Of a stretch of 11,638 nucleotides of DNA, positions 1 to 6,872 are shown one piece after another. Below the pieces are notes generated by a model. That model had not been told where the DNA came from, did not search any database, and was given only the letters and a program-made list of their open reading frames with translations. Each line of letters opens with the position of its first letter. The stretch's first letter is position 1. The DNA comes from Bacillota bacterium (GTDB taxonomy: Bacteria > Bacillota > Clostridia > Peptostreptococcales > Anaerovoracaceae): positions 1-11,638 of the forward strand of contig JAFWDF010000007.1 of NCBI GenBank assembly GCA_017534025.1, read 5' to 3'. The position numbers and the translations under genes are program-made.

Positions 1-103
1 AGACCCATGTAATCCTCCATTCTTCTACTGATATTGCAGTTGCCAGACCGCATATTCAGTTTAAGTATTGGAGGATTTCTGGTCAAATGCATAGCATCTT
101 CAG
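1..103. other. Left-edge stretch with no supported gene
   Basis: No convincing coding region is visible. All three plus frames are short and give unlikely protein, and the minus frame running through here is a low-complexity shadow of the hairpin region. Because a plus-strand terminator follows at 104-126, this stretch is most simply the 3' end or 3' untranslated tail of a plus-strand gene or RNA that starts left of the window. I do not recognise an RNA family. Confidence 0.4.
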
Positions 104-128
104 AACCCCGCGTTCAACGCGGGGTTTT
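104..128 (+). terminator. Intrinsic terminator, plus strand
   Basis: A perfect nine-pair stem (104-112 with 118-126, core CCCCGCG/CGCGGGG) has a five-base loop, and its T-rich flank TTTTCT lies on the plus strand only. It should end a plus-strand transcript entering from the left edge, convergent with the minus-strand gene at 189-680. Confidence 0.8.
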
Positions 129-141
129 CTATATACAATAA

Positions 142-169
142 AAACCGGATCCCGAAGGATCCGGTTTTT
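142..169 (-). terminator. Terminator of the membrane-protein gene, probably bidirectional
   Basis: An eleven-pair stem (142-152 with 157-167, core ACCGGATCC/GGATCCGGT) has a four-base loop. Read on the minus strand the loop is C-UUCG-G, the very stable tetraloop common in bacterial terminators, and it is followed by a U run. It sits about 20 nt after the stop of the 189-680 gene. A T run is also present on the plus strand, so it may act in both directions as a backup to the hairpin at 104-126. Confidence 0.85.
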
Positions 170-188
170 CAGTTGAAGACATGAGTTC

Positions 189-680
189 CTATTGCTGCGG
201 GAGATCTTCCGGCTGTGAATAATCATCCTGCTGTGAAAGATCTTCGTAATAGGATTCGCCGTCATTTTCGTCGATGTAATCCACGTCATAATCTTCGATA
301 TCGCGGCGTCTGCTCCTGCGATGGAACATGCCGTACAGGAACAGGAAGAGGAACATGGTCAGTGCGAGAATCAGAGCGGTTCTGCCTAAGAGGATCGCCG
401 CTGCGCCCGCGCCGCCGGCCATGCCCTTTTCACTGATATATTCCATTCCTCCGTAAAGCAGAAGACAGAGCAGTGCCAACAGGAACGGTTTCCACTTCCG
501 GCGGATGGCAAATACAAGGATCAGTCCGGCCAGGAACGGAATAAAAAATGGCAGTGCAGAGATAAAATCGCCTGCTGCCGCAGCGGCCTGTCCGTTTTTA
601 AAGTCGGCCACTACAGCGGCAACGGAATGTCCGAATGCAGCCGCTGTATGCAGAGCGCTTCGAAGTACTTCCAGGTTCAT
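189..680 (-). CDS. Small membrane protein with acidic C-terminal tail, function unknown
   Basis: The 163-residue product matches no family I recognise. Residues 1-38 are alanine-rich and probably helical. Hydrophobic segments that look membrane-spanning lie near residues 42-59, 65-79 and 93-118. A basic stop-transfer cluster (RRSRRR, 121-126) follows, and then a tail of about 37 residues rich in Asp, Glu, Tyr and Gln. By the positive-inside rule the tail should be cytoplasmic. The start is supported by AAGGAG seven bases upstream. The gene has its own promoter (712-739) and terminator (142-167), so it is monocistronic and not obviously linked to the operon upstream. I am confident it is a gene. 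The function is unknown. Confidence 0.8.
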   Translation of the reverse strand: MNLEVLRSALHTAAAFGHSVAAVVADFKNGQAAAAAGDFISALPFFIPFLAGLILVFAIRRKWKPFLLALLCLLLYGGMEYISEKGMAGGAGAAAILLGRTALILALTMFLFLFLYGMFHRRSRRRDIEDYDVDYIDENDGESYYEDLSQQDDYSQPEDLPQQ

Positions 681-711
681 AAGGGAGCTCCTTTCGGTTT
701 ATTATTAATAT

Positions 712-739
712 ATGATAACATTCTACCACGGAATGACAA
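712..739 (-). promoter_or_regulatory. Sigma-70-type promoter for the membrane-protein gene
   Basis: On the minus strand TTGTCA (734-739) is separated by 16 bases from TATCAT (712-717). A TG one base before the -10 makes it an extended -10. It lies about 30 bases before the start at 680 and just downstream of the terminator of the preceding gene, where a promoter is expected. Confidence 0.7.
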
Positions 740-746
740 GAATGGA

Positions 747-776
747 ATAAAAAAAAGAAGCTGTTAAGCTTCTTTT
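747..776 (-). terminator. Intrinsic terminator after the Cys-rich small protein
   Basis: A perfect ten-pair stem (753-762 with 767-776, AAAAGAAGCT/AGCTTCTTTT) with a four-base loop is followed on the minus strand by an unbroken U run (747-752 and the stem end). It lies about 30 nt after the stop at 805 and separates the DUF134/small-protein unit from the 189-680 gene. Confidence 0.9.
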
Positions 777-804
777 ATAAAAGGACTCTATTAAATATAT
801 GGAA

Positions 805-1032
805 TTAGTCGTCGTATTCGTCGAAAATAGGGTCATAAGTGCTGTACTGTGTGAAATCCTGGAAGCCATTGAAAGAATTCTGGAAATCGTCCGCGAATTC
901 TCTGGTCAGATCTGTGCTTACACCAGCTCTTACACAGTCAACTTTGCAGCCGCCGGAACATAATCTGCAAACCGCACCAGTACCTACTGTCTTGTGAAAA
1001 ATACCGCCTGAATTGTGTACAGTGTTACTCAT
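805..1032 (-). CDS. 75-residue Cys-rich small protein of unknown function
   Basis: The start chosen is the ATG at 1032, which has GGAGGAA placed seven bases upstream. An in-frame ATG at 1077 lacks a comparable site. The product begins MSNTVHNSGG. Residues 22-33 hold a compact CX2CX3CX3C cluster (C-RL-C-SGG-C-KVD-C), followed by an aromatic, Asp/Asn/Gln-rich C-terminal half ending EYDD. There is no signal peptide or membrane segment. Four closely spaced cysteines suit an iron-sulfur or zinc site, or the modified part of a peptide natural product, but no maturase is adjacent. It follows the DUF134 gene by 76 nt with no clear promoter between them, so it is probably its operon partner, and a strong terminator closes the unit. 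I know no family match. Confidence 0.75.
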   Translation of the reverse strand: MSNTVHNSGGIFHKTVGTGAVCRLCSGGCKVDCVRAGVSTDLTREFADDFQNSFNGFQDFTQYSTYDPIFDEYDD

Positions 1033-1108
1033 TCTAATCTTCCTCCATAAATAACTGACATTTTGAAACTTAACCATCCACCCCCGGATACCGGAAACCG
1101 GTACCGTT

Positions 1109-1519
1109 TTATGTACTGGAAATGTTCATTAATGATTGATAAGACTCGCAAAGCGCATGGTCGAATTCGCCATCACAGCCGCAGGTCATTCTAGGACAGG
1201 CTGCGTTTCGGCAGCATCGTTCTCCGTGCTCGCAGATCCGGTAATTGCCGCCGTCGATGGACAGGGAACAGCCTTTTATCAGGAAGCAGGCTATTTTTTT
1301 CCTGGCTTCCGTGTACATTCGCTGTACCGTAGTCCTTGCTACATTCATCTGCGCAGCACATTGTTCCTGAGTAAGTCCTACAAAATCGATCAGCCGGACT
1401 GTTTCAAACTGTTCGATCGTAAGGATTTCTTCCTCTCCGCCTTCCACAGGGCTGTCACTAAAAAATTTGTTGTACGAAGGGGCAACGCATACCCTCTTCG
1501 ATTTTTCAGGACGAGCCAT
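1109..1519 (-). CDS. DUF134-family HTH regulator with Cys-rich tail
   Basis: The 136-residue protein begins MARPEKSKRV, the usual opening of the DUF134 family (UPF0251). Residues about 33-82 form a sigma-70 region 4-like helix-turn-helix: LTIEQFETVRLID, then GLTQEQCAAQMNVARTTVQ. The C-terminal third is cysteine-rich (ICEHGERCC, ACPRMTCGC), as in family members thought to bind metal or an Fe-S cluster. The start is supported by GGAGGTG five bases upstream. Family members are often found near NifX/NifB-type iron-molybdenum cofactor domain proteins. None is adjacent here, but a nitrogenase-like operon lies upstream. The promoter has dyads that suggest autoregulation. A role as a redox- or metal-sensing transcription factor is inference. 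Confidence 0.88.
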   Translation of the reverse strand: MARPEKSKRVCVAPSYNKFFSDSPVEGGEEEILTIEQFETVRLIDFVGLTQEQCAAQMNVARTTVQRMYTEARKKIACFLIKGCSLSIDGGNYRICEHGERCCRNAACPRMTCGCDGEFDHALCESYQSLMNISST

Positions 1520-1549
1520 TTAACACCTCCAATTTTCAGTTTTGGACTT

Positions 1550-1570
1550 ATGTTATTTACATGATAACAT
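1550..1570. promoter_or_regulatory. Inverted repeat overlapping the -10 of the DUF134 promoter
   Basis: ATGTTAT (1550-1556) and ATAACAT (1564-1570) form a perfect seven-base dyad with a seven-base spacer. It overlaps the -10 hexamer and the likely start of transcription. The position suits a repressor operator, with the DUF134 protein itself as the simplest candidate; this is inference. Confidence 0.5.
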
Positions 1571-1588
1571 ATTTTGAACATTTGTCCA
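1561..1588 (-). promoter_or_regulatory. Promoter of the DUF134/small-protein operon
   Basis: On the minus strand TGGACA (1583-1588) is separated by 16 bases from TATCAT (1561-1566), again with an extended-10 TG. A second dyad, TCCATA-N4-TATGGA (1585-1600), overlaps the -35. The element is about 40 bases upstream of the start at 1519 in a very AT-rich gap. Confidence 0.6.
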
Positions 1589-1653
1589 TAAAAATATGGA
1601 AGTTTTCCAAATTATTTTTGTATAAAATATTTGCATACGAAATAATCGACGGA

Positions 1654-1671
1654 TGCGTGGCAGGCCATGCA
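1654..1671. other. Hairpin downstream of the amidase gene, not a clear terminator
   Basis: A seven-pair stem (TGCGTGG with CCATGCA, one G-U pair, loop CAGG) lies about 17 nt after the amidase stop at 1688. No U run follows on the minus strand, so it may stabilise the 3' end or aid factor-dependent termination rather than act as an intrinsic terminator. The rest of 1601-1687 is AT-rich with no further gene visible. Confidence 0.35.
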
Positions 1672-1687
1672 CATTATTATAATAATA

Positions 1688-2338
1688 TCAGAAAAAACCG
1701 CGGGTGGATTTCACGTCTCTTCGGAATTGCTCCCATGCTTCCGGATGCTCAACATAATAAAGCGGACACATTTTGCCGGTAATGTCGTAATGCCGGATGA
1801 TATGGTCATTTTTCAGTCCGCACAGATCACAGAGCCAGGCAGTCAGACGCACCAGAGACTGATAGCTGGCATCATTGAACTGGCCGCTTTCGTCCGGATG
1901 GCAGACTTCAATGGAAATGGAATCCAGGTTTCGCCAGTTGCTGGCAGAACATTTTTCATTCAGAGGGATACACTGAATGATTTCCCCGTCCAGCCCGATC
2001 ACAAAATGCGAACTGACGTTGGAAGCCGCGGAATTGAAAAAATCCCGGTTGTTCTGGGCCGTCGCACCCGGATTGGCCACATAGTGTATGACTATATCCT
2101 GCACATCCTGCAGCTCCTCTCCCCTTCTTGAGGCGCCGTCCACATCGATCAGCTGCACATTGATCCATTCGGGCACCTGAGTTTCCCGGAGAATCTGCAG
2201 CCTTTTCTCCGGTGTCATGCGGTTCGATGCCAGAAGAAAAATGATCAGCAGGATAAGCAGAAACAGAATACACTTGATTACAACGCCAAATGGCCGGAAA
2301 CGTTTTTTCCATTGTTCAATTCTATACGGATAAATCAT
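1688..2338 (-). CDS. Membrane-anchored N-acetylmuramoyl-L-alanine amidase (Amidase_2/PGRP fold)
   Basis: The 216-residue protein has a basic N terminus, one membrane anchor at about residues 19-37, a short linker, and an Amidase_2 (T7 lysozyme-like) domain from about 80 to 200. The zinc ligands of the family are all recognisable: His85 in IVIHY, His183 in IIRHYDITG and Cys191 in GKMCP. Lys189 matches the catalytic lysine of T7 lysozyme, and SSHFVIGLDG is the usual second motif. It should cut the MurNAc-L-Ala bond of peptidoglycan outside the membrane, in wall remodelling or turnover. Its ribosome site is modest (GAGGT, ten bases upstream) and lies in a dyad with the end of the gap (2350-2403). 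It is 78 nt below hydE with no terminator between them, so read-through from the operon is possible, but a functional link is not evident. Confidence 0.92.
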   Translation of the reverse strand: MIYPYRIEQWKKRFRPFGVVIKCILFLLILLIIFLLASNRMTPEKRLQILRETQVPEWINVQLIDVDGASRRGEELQDVQDIVIHYVANPGATAQNNRDFFNSAASNVSSHFVIGLDGEIIQCIPLNEKCSASNWRNLDSISIEVCHPDESGQFNDASYQSLVRLTAWLCDLCGLKNDHIIRHYDITGKMCPLYYVEHPEAWEQFRRDVKSTRGFF

Positions 2339-2349
2339 TATCTAAAATA

Positions 2350-2403
2350 CCTCATGTAATTTACGCCATGTCATTTTCAACAATAGTATTGTACACCATG
2401 AGG
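2350..2403 (-). promoter_or_regulatory. Long-range dyad in the hydE-amidase gap covering the amidase ribosome site
   Basis: CCTCATG (2350-2356) and CATGAGG (2397-2403) are perfect complements separated by 40 bases, and an inner dyad (ACAATA-N1-TATTGT, about 2380-2392) sits between them. On the minus-strand RNA the 2350-2356 arm includes the GAGG of the amidase ribosome site, so the fold could hide it. No U run follows, so this is not a terminator. I see no strong promoter in this gap. Confidence 0.3.
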
Positions 2404-2416
2404 CAAGCCTGATTTC

Positions 2417-3511
2417 TTAAGATTCCTGTAAGATATCATGAAGGAAACGAGGCGAATCACCGCGGGATACGGCAACCTGGTAGCCTGTCAGCATGATGCG
2501 GGATTCCATGCAGGATCTGCATTCCGCAGCTTCATCGCCGGTACAGATTTTTCCGTCGTACAGCAGGTATTTGTCACGGACTCCGGTTGGCGACAGATTC
2601 GGCATGACGACATTGGCTCCCGCCAGTATGCCCTGTTCTCTGCCTGTCGGATCGATCGTTCCCAGAGCTGTTGTAGCGGGGATAAGAGCGTCCGGAAACA
2701 TCAGCCGCAGGATACCGATCATGAAAATGGTAAGCTCGGCAGTGCCTGCTTCCCGGTCCCTGAAAGGAGTATCCTGATGCGGAATGAACGGTCCGATACC
2801 GATCATTTCGGGCTGCAGTTCACGCAGGAAAAACAGGTCCTTTACAATATGCTCCGTGCGTTGAAAAGGCGCCTGCAGCATCATGCCCGCCCCTACCTGG
2901 TAGCCGATAGCCTTGAGGTCATACAGGCAGCGGATGCGATTTGCCAGCGTCAACTCCTTCGGATGAAGCTGCGCGTAAAGATCCGGATCCGCGGTTTCAT
3001 GCCGCAGCAGATAACGATCCGCACCGGCGTCGAACCATTTCTGATACGTTTCTTTCGAACGTTCTCCGATGGACAGCGTCACGGCGCAGTCCGGATACTT
3101 TGTTTTAATGGACCGGACGATCCGGCTGATGTCTTCATCCGAATAAGCCATATCTTCCCCGCCCTGCAGGACGAAGGTGCGGAAATCCAGCGCATAGCCC
3201 TTCTCACAGCAATCCAGGATGTCTGCTTCCGTGAGACGGTAGCGCTCGCAATTCCGGTTGCTCCTGCGGATCCCGCAGTAAATGCAGTCATTCCTGCAGT
3301 AATTGGTAAACTCGATCAGCCCGCGCAGATAGACGGTATTGCCGAAGTTTTCTTTCTGGCGGATCCGCGCTTTTTCAGCCAAATACGATGAGGTGCTTTC
3401 ATCCCGGCCGTCAATCAGCGCGCGGAAATCCTCCGCGGACAGAATGCCGTTTTCAAACAGCTCATCGATGCGCTTCCGCTGCTGTGTATCGATCTGCATA
3501 TTTGCACTCAT
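2417..3511 (-). CDS. hydE: HydE, radical SAM [FeFe]-hydrogenase maturase
   Basis: The 364-residue product belongs to the BioB/PylB/HydE radical SAM group. It carries CX3CX2C as Cys72, Cys76 and Cys79 (NYCRNDCIYCG), a LQGGED strand and the GPFIPHQDTPF signature typical of HydE. A C-terminal CX7CX2C (Cys323, Cys331, Cys334) matches the spacing of the auxiliary cluster of Thermotoga HydE. In the known pathway HydE acts on the iron-CO-CN-cysteine synthon made by HydG and passes product to HydF. The start is set at the ATG at 3511. An in-frame GTG at 3520 is itself part of the AGGTGAG ribosome site and directly abuts the TAG of the gene before it. It is the last gene of the operon with clear functional linkage. 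HydG is not in the window. Confidence 0.93.
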   Translation of the reverse strand: MSANMQIDTQQRKRIDELFENGILSAEDFRALIDGRDESTSSYLAEKARIRQKENFGNTVYLRGLIEFTNYCRNDCIYCGIRRSNRNCERYRLTEADILDCCEKGYALDFRTFVLQGGEDMAYSDEDISRIVRSIKTKYPDCAVTLSIGERSKETYQKWFDAGADRYLLRHETADPDLYAQLHPKELTLANRIRCLYDLKAIGYQVGAGMMLQAPFQRTEHIVKDLFFLRELQPEMIGIGPFIPHQDTPFRDREAGTAELTIFMIGILRLMFPDALIPATTALGTIDPTGREQGILAGANVVMPNLSPTGVRDKYLLYDGKICTGDEAAECRSCMESRIMLTGYQVAVSRGDSPRFLHDILQES

Positions 3512-3520
3512 AATACTCAC

Positions 3521-3775
3521 CTAAATCTTGGAATAAGCCGTTTTTACAGTGACACCATTCAGACGTCCCAGTTTGCCCGTCAGCGCGCTGATCACGTCTT
3601 CTTTTGCGTCAATGGCCACACTGATCAGGGAAACCTGTCTGGATGGATAGGGAATTCCCATTCTGCCGATAATGTAACTGCTGTATTCATGCAGCAGGGA
3701 ATTGATATTCACCGCGCTGTCCGGTTCCTCCACGACGATGGCGATGATGGTCAGTCTGCTGTTCTGTTCGCTCAT
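3521..3775 (-). CDS. TM1266-family iron-only hydrogenase system putative regulator
   Basis: The 84-residue protein matches the TM1266 family of small ACT/NikR-C-like proteins found with [FeFe]-hydrogenase maturases. The diagnostic run is IIGRMGIPY (about 35-43), then VSLISVAIDA and ALTGKLGRLNGVTVKT. It lacks a DNA-binding domain, so any regulatory role would need a partner or a small ligand. The ATG at 3775 is chosen because GGAG lies six bases upstream; an in-frame ATG at 3787 has no good site. It lies between hydF (66-nt gap) and hydE (start within ten bases of its stop), the usual neighbourhood of this family. Confidence 0.9.
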   Translation of the reverse strand: MSEQNSRLTIIAIVVEEPDSAVNINSLLHEYSSYIIGRMGIPYPSRQVSLISVAIDAKEDVISALTGKLGRLNGVTVKTAYSKI

Positions 3776-3841
3776 TGTATTCTCCATTGTATTCTGCCCG
3801 CAGGCATTTCTGATGATAATGCTAATGTTACCGGGGAACGT

Positions 3842-5056
3842 TTACTCGCCGCCGAGTTCAATACGATCCAGAATATTCTTCAGGTATGCGATGGTGATGC
3901 CGTAATTGGTCATCGGCACACCGGCTTCTTTTGCTTTGTCGATCCGGGAACAGATATATTTCCGGTTGAACATGCAACCGCCGCACTGGATTACCAGGTC
4001 GTAATCCCGGATATTTTCCGGGAAATCCGCGCCTGCCGTTATGTCAACAGTCAGGCCCGGCCCGGTCTTCTTCCTCAGAAGAGCGGGGATTTTCACCCGG
4101 CCGATGTCTTCGTCCAGCGGCGCGTGAGTGCAGCATTCCGCGATCAGTATCTTTGATTCTTCCGTCAGATTCCGGATGGCCTGTACGCTCTCGGTATAGT
4201 AGCGGATATCTCCTTTGTAAGCGGCGAACAGAACGGAAAAAGAAGTCAGTCTGGAAGCCTCCGGTTTCATGTCATACACCCGGTCGAAAACCTGGGAATC
4301 GGTGATGATCAGCTGCGGCGGTTCTTTCAGTCGGTCCAGTGCCAGCGGCAGTTCTTCCGGCTGCACACAGAGTGTGACACAGCGGCGGTCCAGTGCTTCC
4401 CGTATGGTCTGCACTTCCGGGAGGATCAGACGGCCTTCCGGCGCCTGCGGATCCTGCGGCATAACCAGTATAACCGTATCCCCTTCCTGTATCAGACCGC
4501 CCATGATATACCGTTTTTCCGGTGTTTTGGTTACCGAGGCAATCAGAGCTTCACGCAGCTCATCGATGCCTTCTCCGGTTTCCGCGCTGACCGGCAGAAC
4601 CTCCAGGCCGGTTTCCCGGCGGATGGATTCCTGCAGCGCCAGATTGGCTTCGCCGGAACGCGTATCACAGCGGCTGAGCACGGCTACCAGAGGCGTATTG
4701 GCCTGCCGGAAACGTTCCGCCCATTCGATTTCAATGGCCCGGTCTTCTGCATCGGTGAACAGCAGCACCGCGATATCAGTACTGTCTGCTGCTTTTGCGG
4801 AAGCGGCCGTGCGCAGGCTGCCGAGTTCGCCGGCATCATCGAAACCGGCTGTATCCAGAAGAACGCAAGGACCAATCCCGTGGATTTCCATGGTCTTTTT
4901 TACCACGTCGGTAGTCGTGCCGGCTTCTTCGGATACTATGGAAACCGGCTGTGCTGTCAGCGCATTGATTAAAGAAGATTTACCGGCATTCATGCGGCCG
5001 AAAAAACCGATGTGCGTCCGGCTGGCTACCGGGGTAGTATTTAACGATTTGTCCAT
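3842..5056 (-). CDS. hydF: HydF, GTPase and scaffold of [FeFe]-hydrogenase maturation
   Basis: The 404-residue protein is full length for HydF. The N-terminal GTPase domain has a P-loop GRMNAGKS (20-27), a threonine-rich G2 region (GTTTD, 46-50) and G3 DTAGFDD (68-74). The fourth motif reads LSRCD (127-131) rather than the usual NKxD. A dimerisation region follows, then the C-terminal cluster domain with CTH (309-311) and CGGC (358-361). This is the CxHx46CxxC pattern that holds the [4Fe-4S] cluster next to which the diiron precursor is built. HydF receives products of HydE and HydG and delivers the [2Fe] unit to apo-HydA. The start has AGGAG at good spacing, and the first 16 bases overlap the end of the transporter ATPase gene, which ties the maturase genes to the nitrogenase-like operon. 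Confidence 0.95.
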   Translation of the reverse strand: MDKSLNTTPVASRTHIGFFGRMNAGKSSLINALTAQPVSIVSEEAGTTTDVVKKTMEIHGIGPCVLLDTAGFDDAGELGSLRTAASAKAADSTDIAVLLFTDAEDRAIEIEWAERFRQANTPLVAVLSRCDTRSGEANLALQESIRRETGLEVLPVSAETGEGIDELREALIASVTKTPEKRYIMGGLIQEGDTVILVMPQDPQAPEGRLILPEVQTIREALDRRCVTLCVQPEELPLALDRLKEPPQLIITDSQVFDRVYDMKPEASRLTSFSVLFAAYKGDIRYYTESVQAIRNLTEESKILIAECCTHAPLDEDIGRVKIPALLRKKTGPGLTVDITAGADFPENIRDYDLVIQCGGCMFNRKYICSRIDKAKEAGVPMTNYGITIAYLKNILDRIELGGE

Positions 5057-5862
5057 GTATCTTTCTCCTCTCTTCCGATCAGTTCCAGAGGCAGTACCGC
5101 TGTGTACTGTTTTTCATTAATCAGGGCGCTGCGGATGGCTATGTCCACGCCGAATGCGGCGCGCATGTGGTCCTCCGTCAGCATGTGTTCCGTGCGGCCG
5201 AACAGATAGGCGCCGTTGCCGAACAGCAGCAGAGCATGATCGGAGACCCGCAGGGCGTGATCCGGATAGTGTGTGTTGATAATGACCGTGAGTCCCTGTT
5301 CTCTGCTCAGCCGGCGGATCAGATCCAGAACGACAATCTGATTCCGGAAGTCGAGACCGGATTCCGGCTCGTCCAGAATAAGAAATTCCGGTTCCGCAGC
5401 CAGTGCTCTGGCAATAAGAACCAGCTGCAGCTCGCCGCCGCTGATCTGGCTGCAGCTTTTCCCTCTCAAATGAGAGATGCCGGCAGTTTCCATCGCCCGG
5501 GCAGCGATTTCATAATCTTTTTTTCCAGGGACGGAAAAATTGCCGAGATAAGGGCTGCGTCCCAGCAGCACCATATCTTCCGTGCGATAGGAAAAGGCAG
5601 GTTCCCTTGCCTGCGGGACGTAGGCGATTCGTTTCCAGAGTTCTTTTCCTTTAATGTCCCGGATGTACTGATCATCGATGCGGGTAAATCCCCTTTCCCA
5701 GGGCAGAAAGCCCAGGAGGCACTTCATAAGCGTGGTTTTGCCCGCGCCGTTGGGTCCGAGAATGGCCACCACTTCCCCGCTTTCCGCGGAAAAACTGACA
5801 TCCTGCAGAACCGGTGTGTTTTTGCGATAAGAAAAAGTTCCCGCGCAGACTTCAATACTCAC
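5041..5862 (-). CDS. FecE/BtuD-type ABC transporter ATPase
   Basis: The 273-residue protein is a cytoplasmic nucleotide-binding subunit. It has Walker A GPNGAGKT (36-43), Q-loop Gln84 in YVPQ, signature ISGGE (140-144), Walker B LILDEP (161-166), the D-loop SGLD and the switch His198 in INTHYP. It is closest to the iron-siderophore, heme and cobalamin importer class. The ATG shares four bases with the stop of the permease gene, the usual translational coupling, and its end overlaps hydF. It powers the importer formed with the two genes before it. The substrate cannot be read from the ATPase. Confidence 0.95.
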   Translation of the reverse strand: MSIEVCAGTFSYRKNTPVLQDVSFSAESGEVVAILGPNGAGKTTLMKCLLGFLPWERGFTRIDDQYIRDIKGKELWKRIAYVPQAREPAFSYRTEDMVLLGRSPYLGNFSVPGKKDYEIAARAMETAGISHLRGKSCSQISGGELQLVLIARALAAEPEFLILDEPESGLDFRNQIVVLDLIRRLSREQGLTVIINTHYPDHALRVSDHALLLFGNGAYLFGRTEHMLTEDHMRAAFGVDIAIRSALINEKQYTAVLPLELIGREEKDTWTNR

Positions 5863-6872
5863 AGGCGCATCCCTCCTGTCCTTCTCAGCAGTATTATGAA
5901 TAACGGAGCGCCGATGACCGCCGTCAGGATGGACACCGGTATTTCCGATGTGGTCGCGCAGCGGGCAATCGTGTCGATGACCAGCATGAACAGGCCGCCG
6001 AACAGGATGGAAGCCGGCACAATAAAGCGGTTGTCGTTGCCGAACAGCATTCTGGCAATATGCGGTACCAGCAGGCCCACCCAGCCGATGACACCGCAGA
6101 CGGAAACCACGGAAGCCGTGGTCATGGCGGCTGCCGCGATAACCAGGATACGGATCAGCCGCAGATTGACACCCAGCGCTTTCGCTTCATCTTCGGAAAG
6201 AGACAGTGCATTCAGGCGGAATCGCAGAAGATAGATCAGAATGCATCCGGCAAGGATGAGCGGAACAGACATGAGCATGGATGCCCGCGTGATTTCCGAG
6301 AATCTCCCGATCAGCCAGAAGGTAATGACCGGCAGCACATCCTGCGGATCCGCCACGTATTTGACCAGAGAGACCAGCGCGGAAAACAGGGAACTGATCA
6401 CAATGCCCGCCAGAATCACCATAAGCATGGAAGGATTCCGCTGTCCCATTCCGCGGGTTACGAAAAATACCAGCATGACCGCCAGTACCCCGAAGGCCAG
6501 CGCCATCAGCTGCACTTCCACGGCGCCGAATCCCATGAGTATGGCCAGGACCGCGCCGAATGAGGCGCCGTTAGCCACCCCGAGCGTGTCCGGGGTGGCC
6601 AGAGGATTGGCGAATAAGCTTTGGAAGGCTGCACCGGAGGAGGCCAGGCCCGCTCCGGCGATCAGCGTCATCAGAATGCGCGGAATTCGTATATTGAACA
6701 GTACAGTATGCACATTATCCGCTGTGCCTCCGGGTGCACGTCCGGTCAGCTCCTGGAAGACCCGGACCGGGTCGATGTGGTACTGACCGGCACAGAGTGC
6801 GAATATCGAAAACAGAAGCACTGCGGCGGCCATGCCGGCCATCCATAATAAGTATTTCTTTCGGATATCCAT
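5859..6872 (-). CDS. FecCD/BtuC-type ABC transporter permease
   Basis: The 337-residue, very hydrophobic protein has the length and about ten helices of the FecCD family. The N-terminal helix is followed by IRIPRIL (61-67), the conserved R-x-PR motif of the family, then SSGAAFQSLFANPLATPDTLG (split here as the NPLA/LG motif near 89-98) and NGASFG. The C-terminal half has GxxVPHIARM-like GLLVPHIARML, which contacts the ATPase. As it is the only permease gene, it should work as a homodimer. Its start overlaps the stop of the binding-protein gene by one base (TGATG). Confidence 0.95.
   Translation of the reverse strand: MDIRKKYLLWMAGMAAAVLLFSIFALCAGQYHIDPVRVFQELTGRAPGGTADNVHTVLFNIRIPRILMTLIAGAGLASSGAAFQSLFANPLATPDTLGVANGASFGAVLAILMGFGAVEVQLMALAFGVLAVMLVFFVTRGMGQRNPSMLMVILAGIVISSLFSALVSLVKYVADPQDVLPVITFWLIGRFSEITRASMLMSVPLILAGCILIYLLRFRLNALSLSEDEAKALGVNLRLIRILVIAAAAMTTASVVSVCGVIGWVGLLVPHIARMLFGNDNRFIVPASILFGGLFMLVIDTIARCATTSEIPVSILTAVIGAPLFIILLRRTGGMRL

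Noticed and set aside
712..1570. Shared ATGATAACAT ten-mer at 712-721 and 1561-1570 as a common operator
   Set aside because: Both copies coincide with extended -10 elements, and the second dyad arm is missing at 712, so promoter similarity explains it.
2438..3391. Long plus-strand open frame opposite hydE
   Set aside because: It is fully antisense to a gene with clear HydE motifs, has no family signature, and owes its length to the codon bias of the minus-strand gene.
2417..3511. Biotin synthase or PylB instead of HydE
   Set aside because: The GPFIPHQDTPF and QGGED signatures, the CX7CX2C auxiliary site and the HydF/TM1266 neighbours favour HydE.
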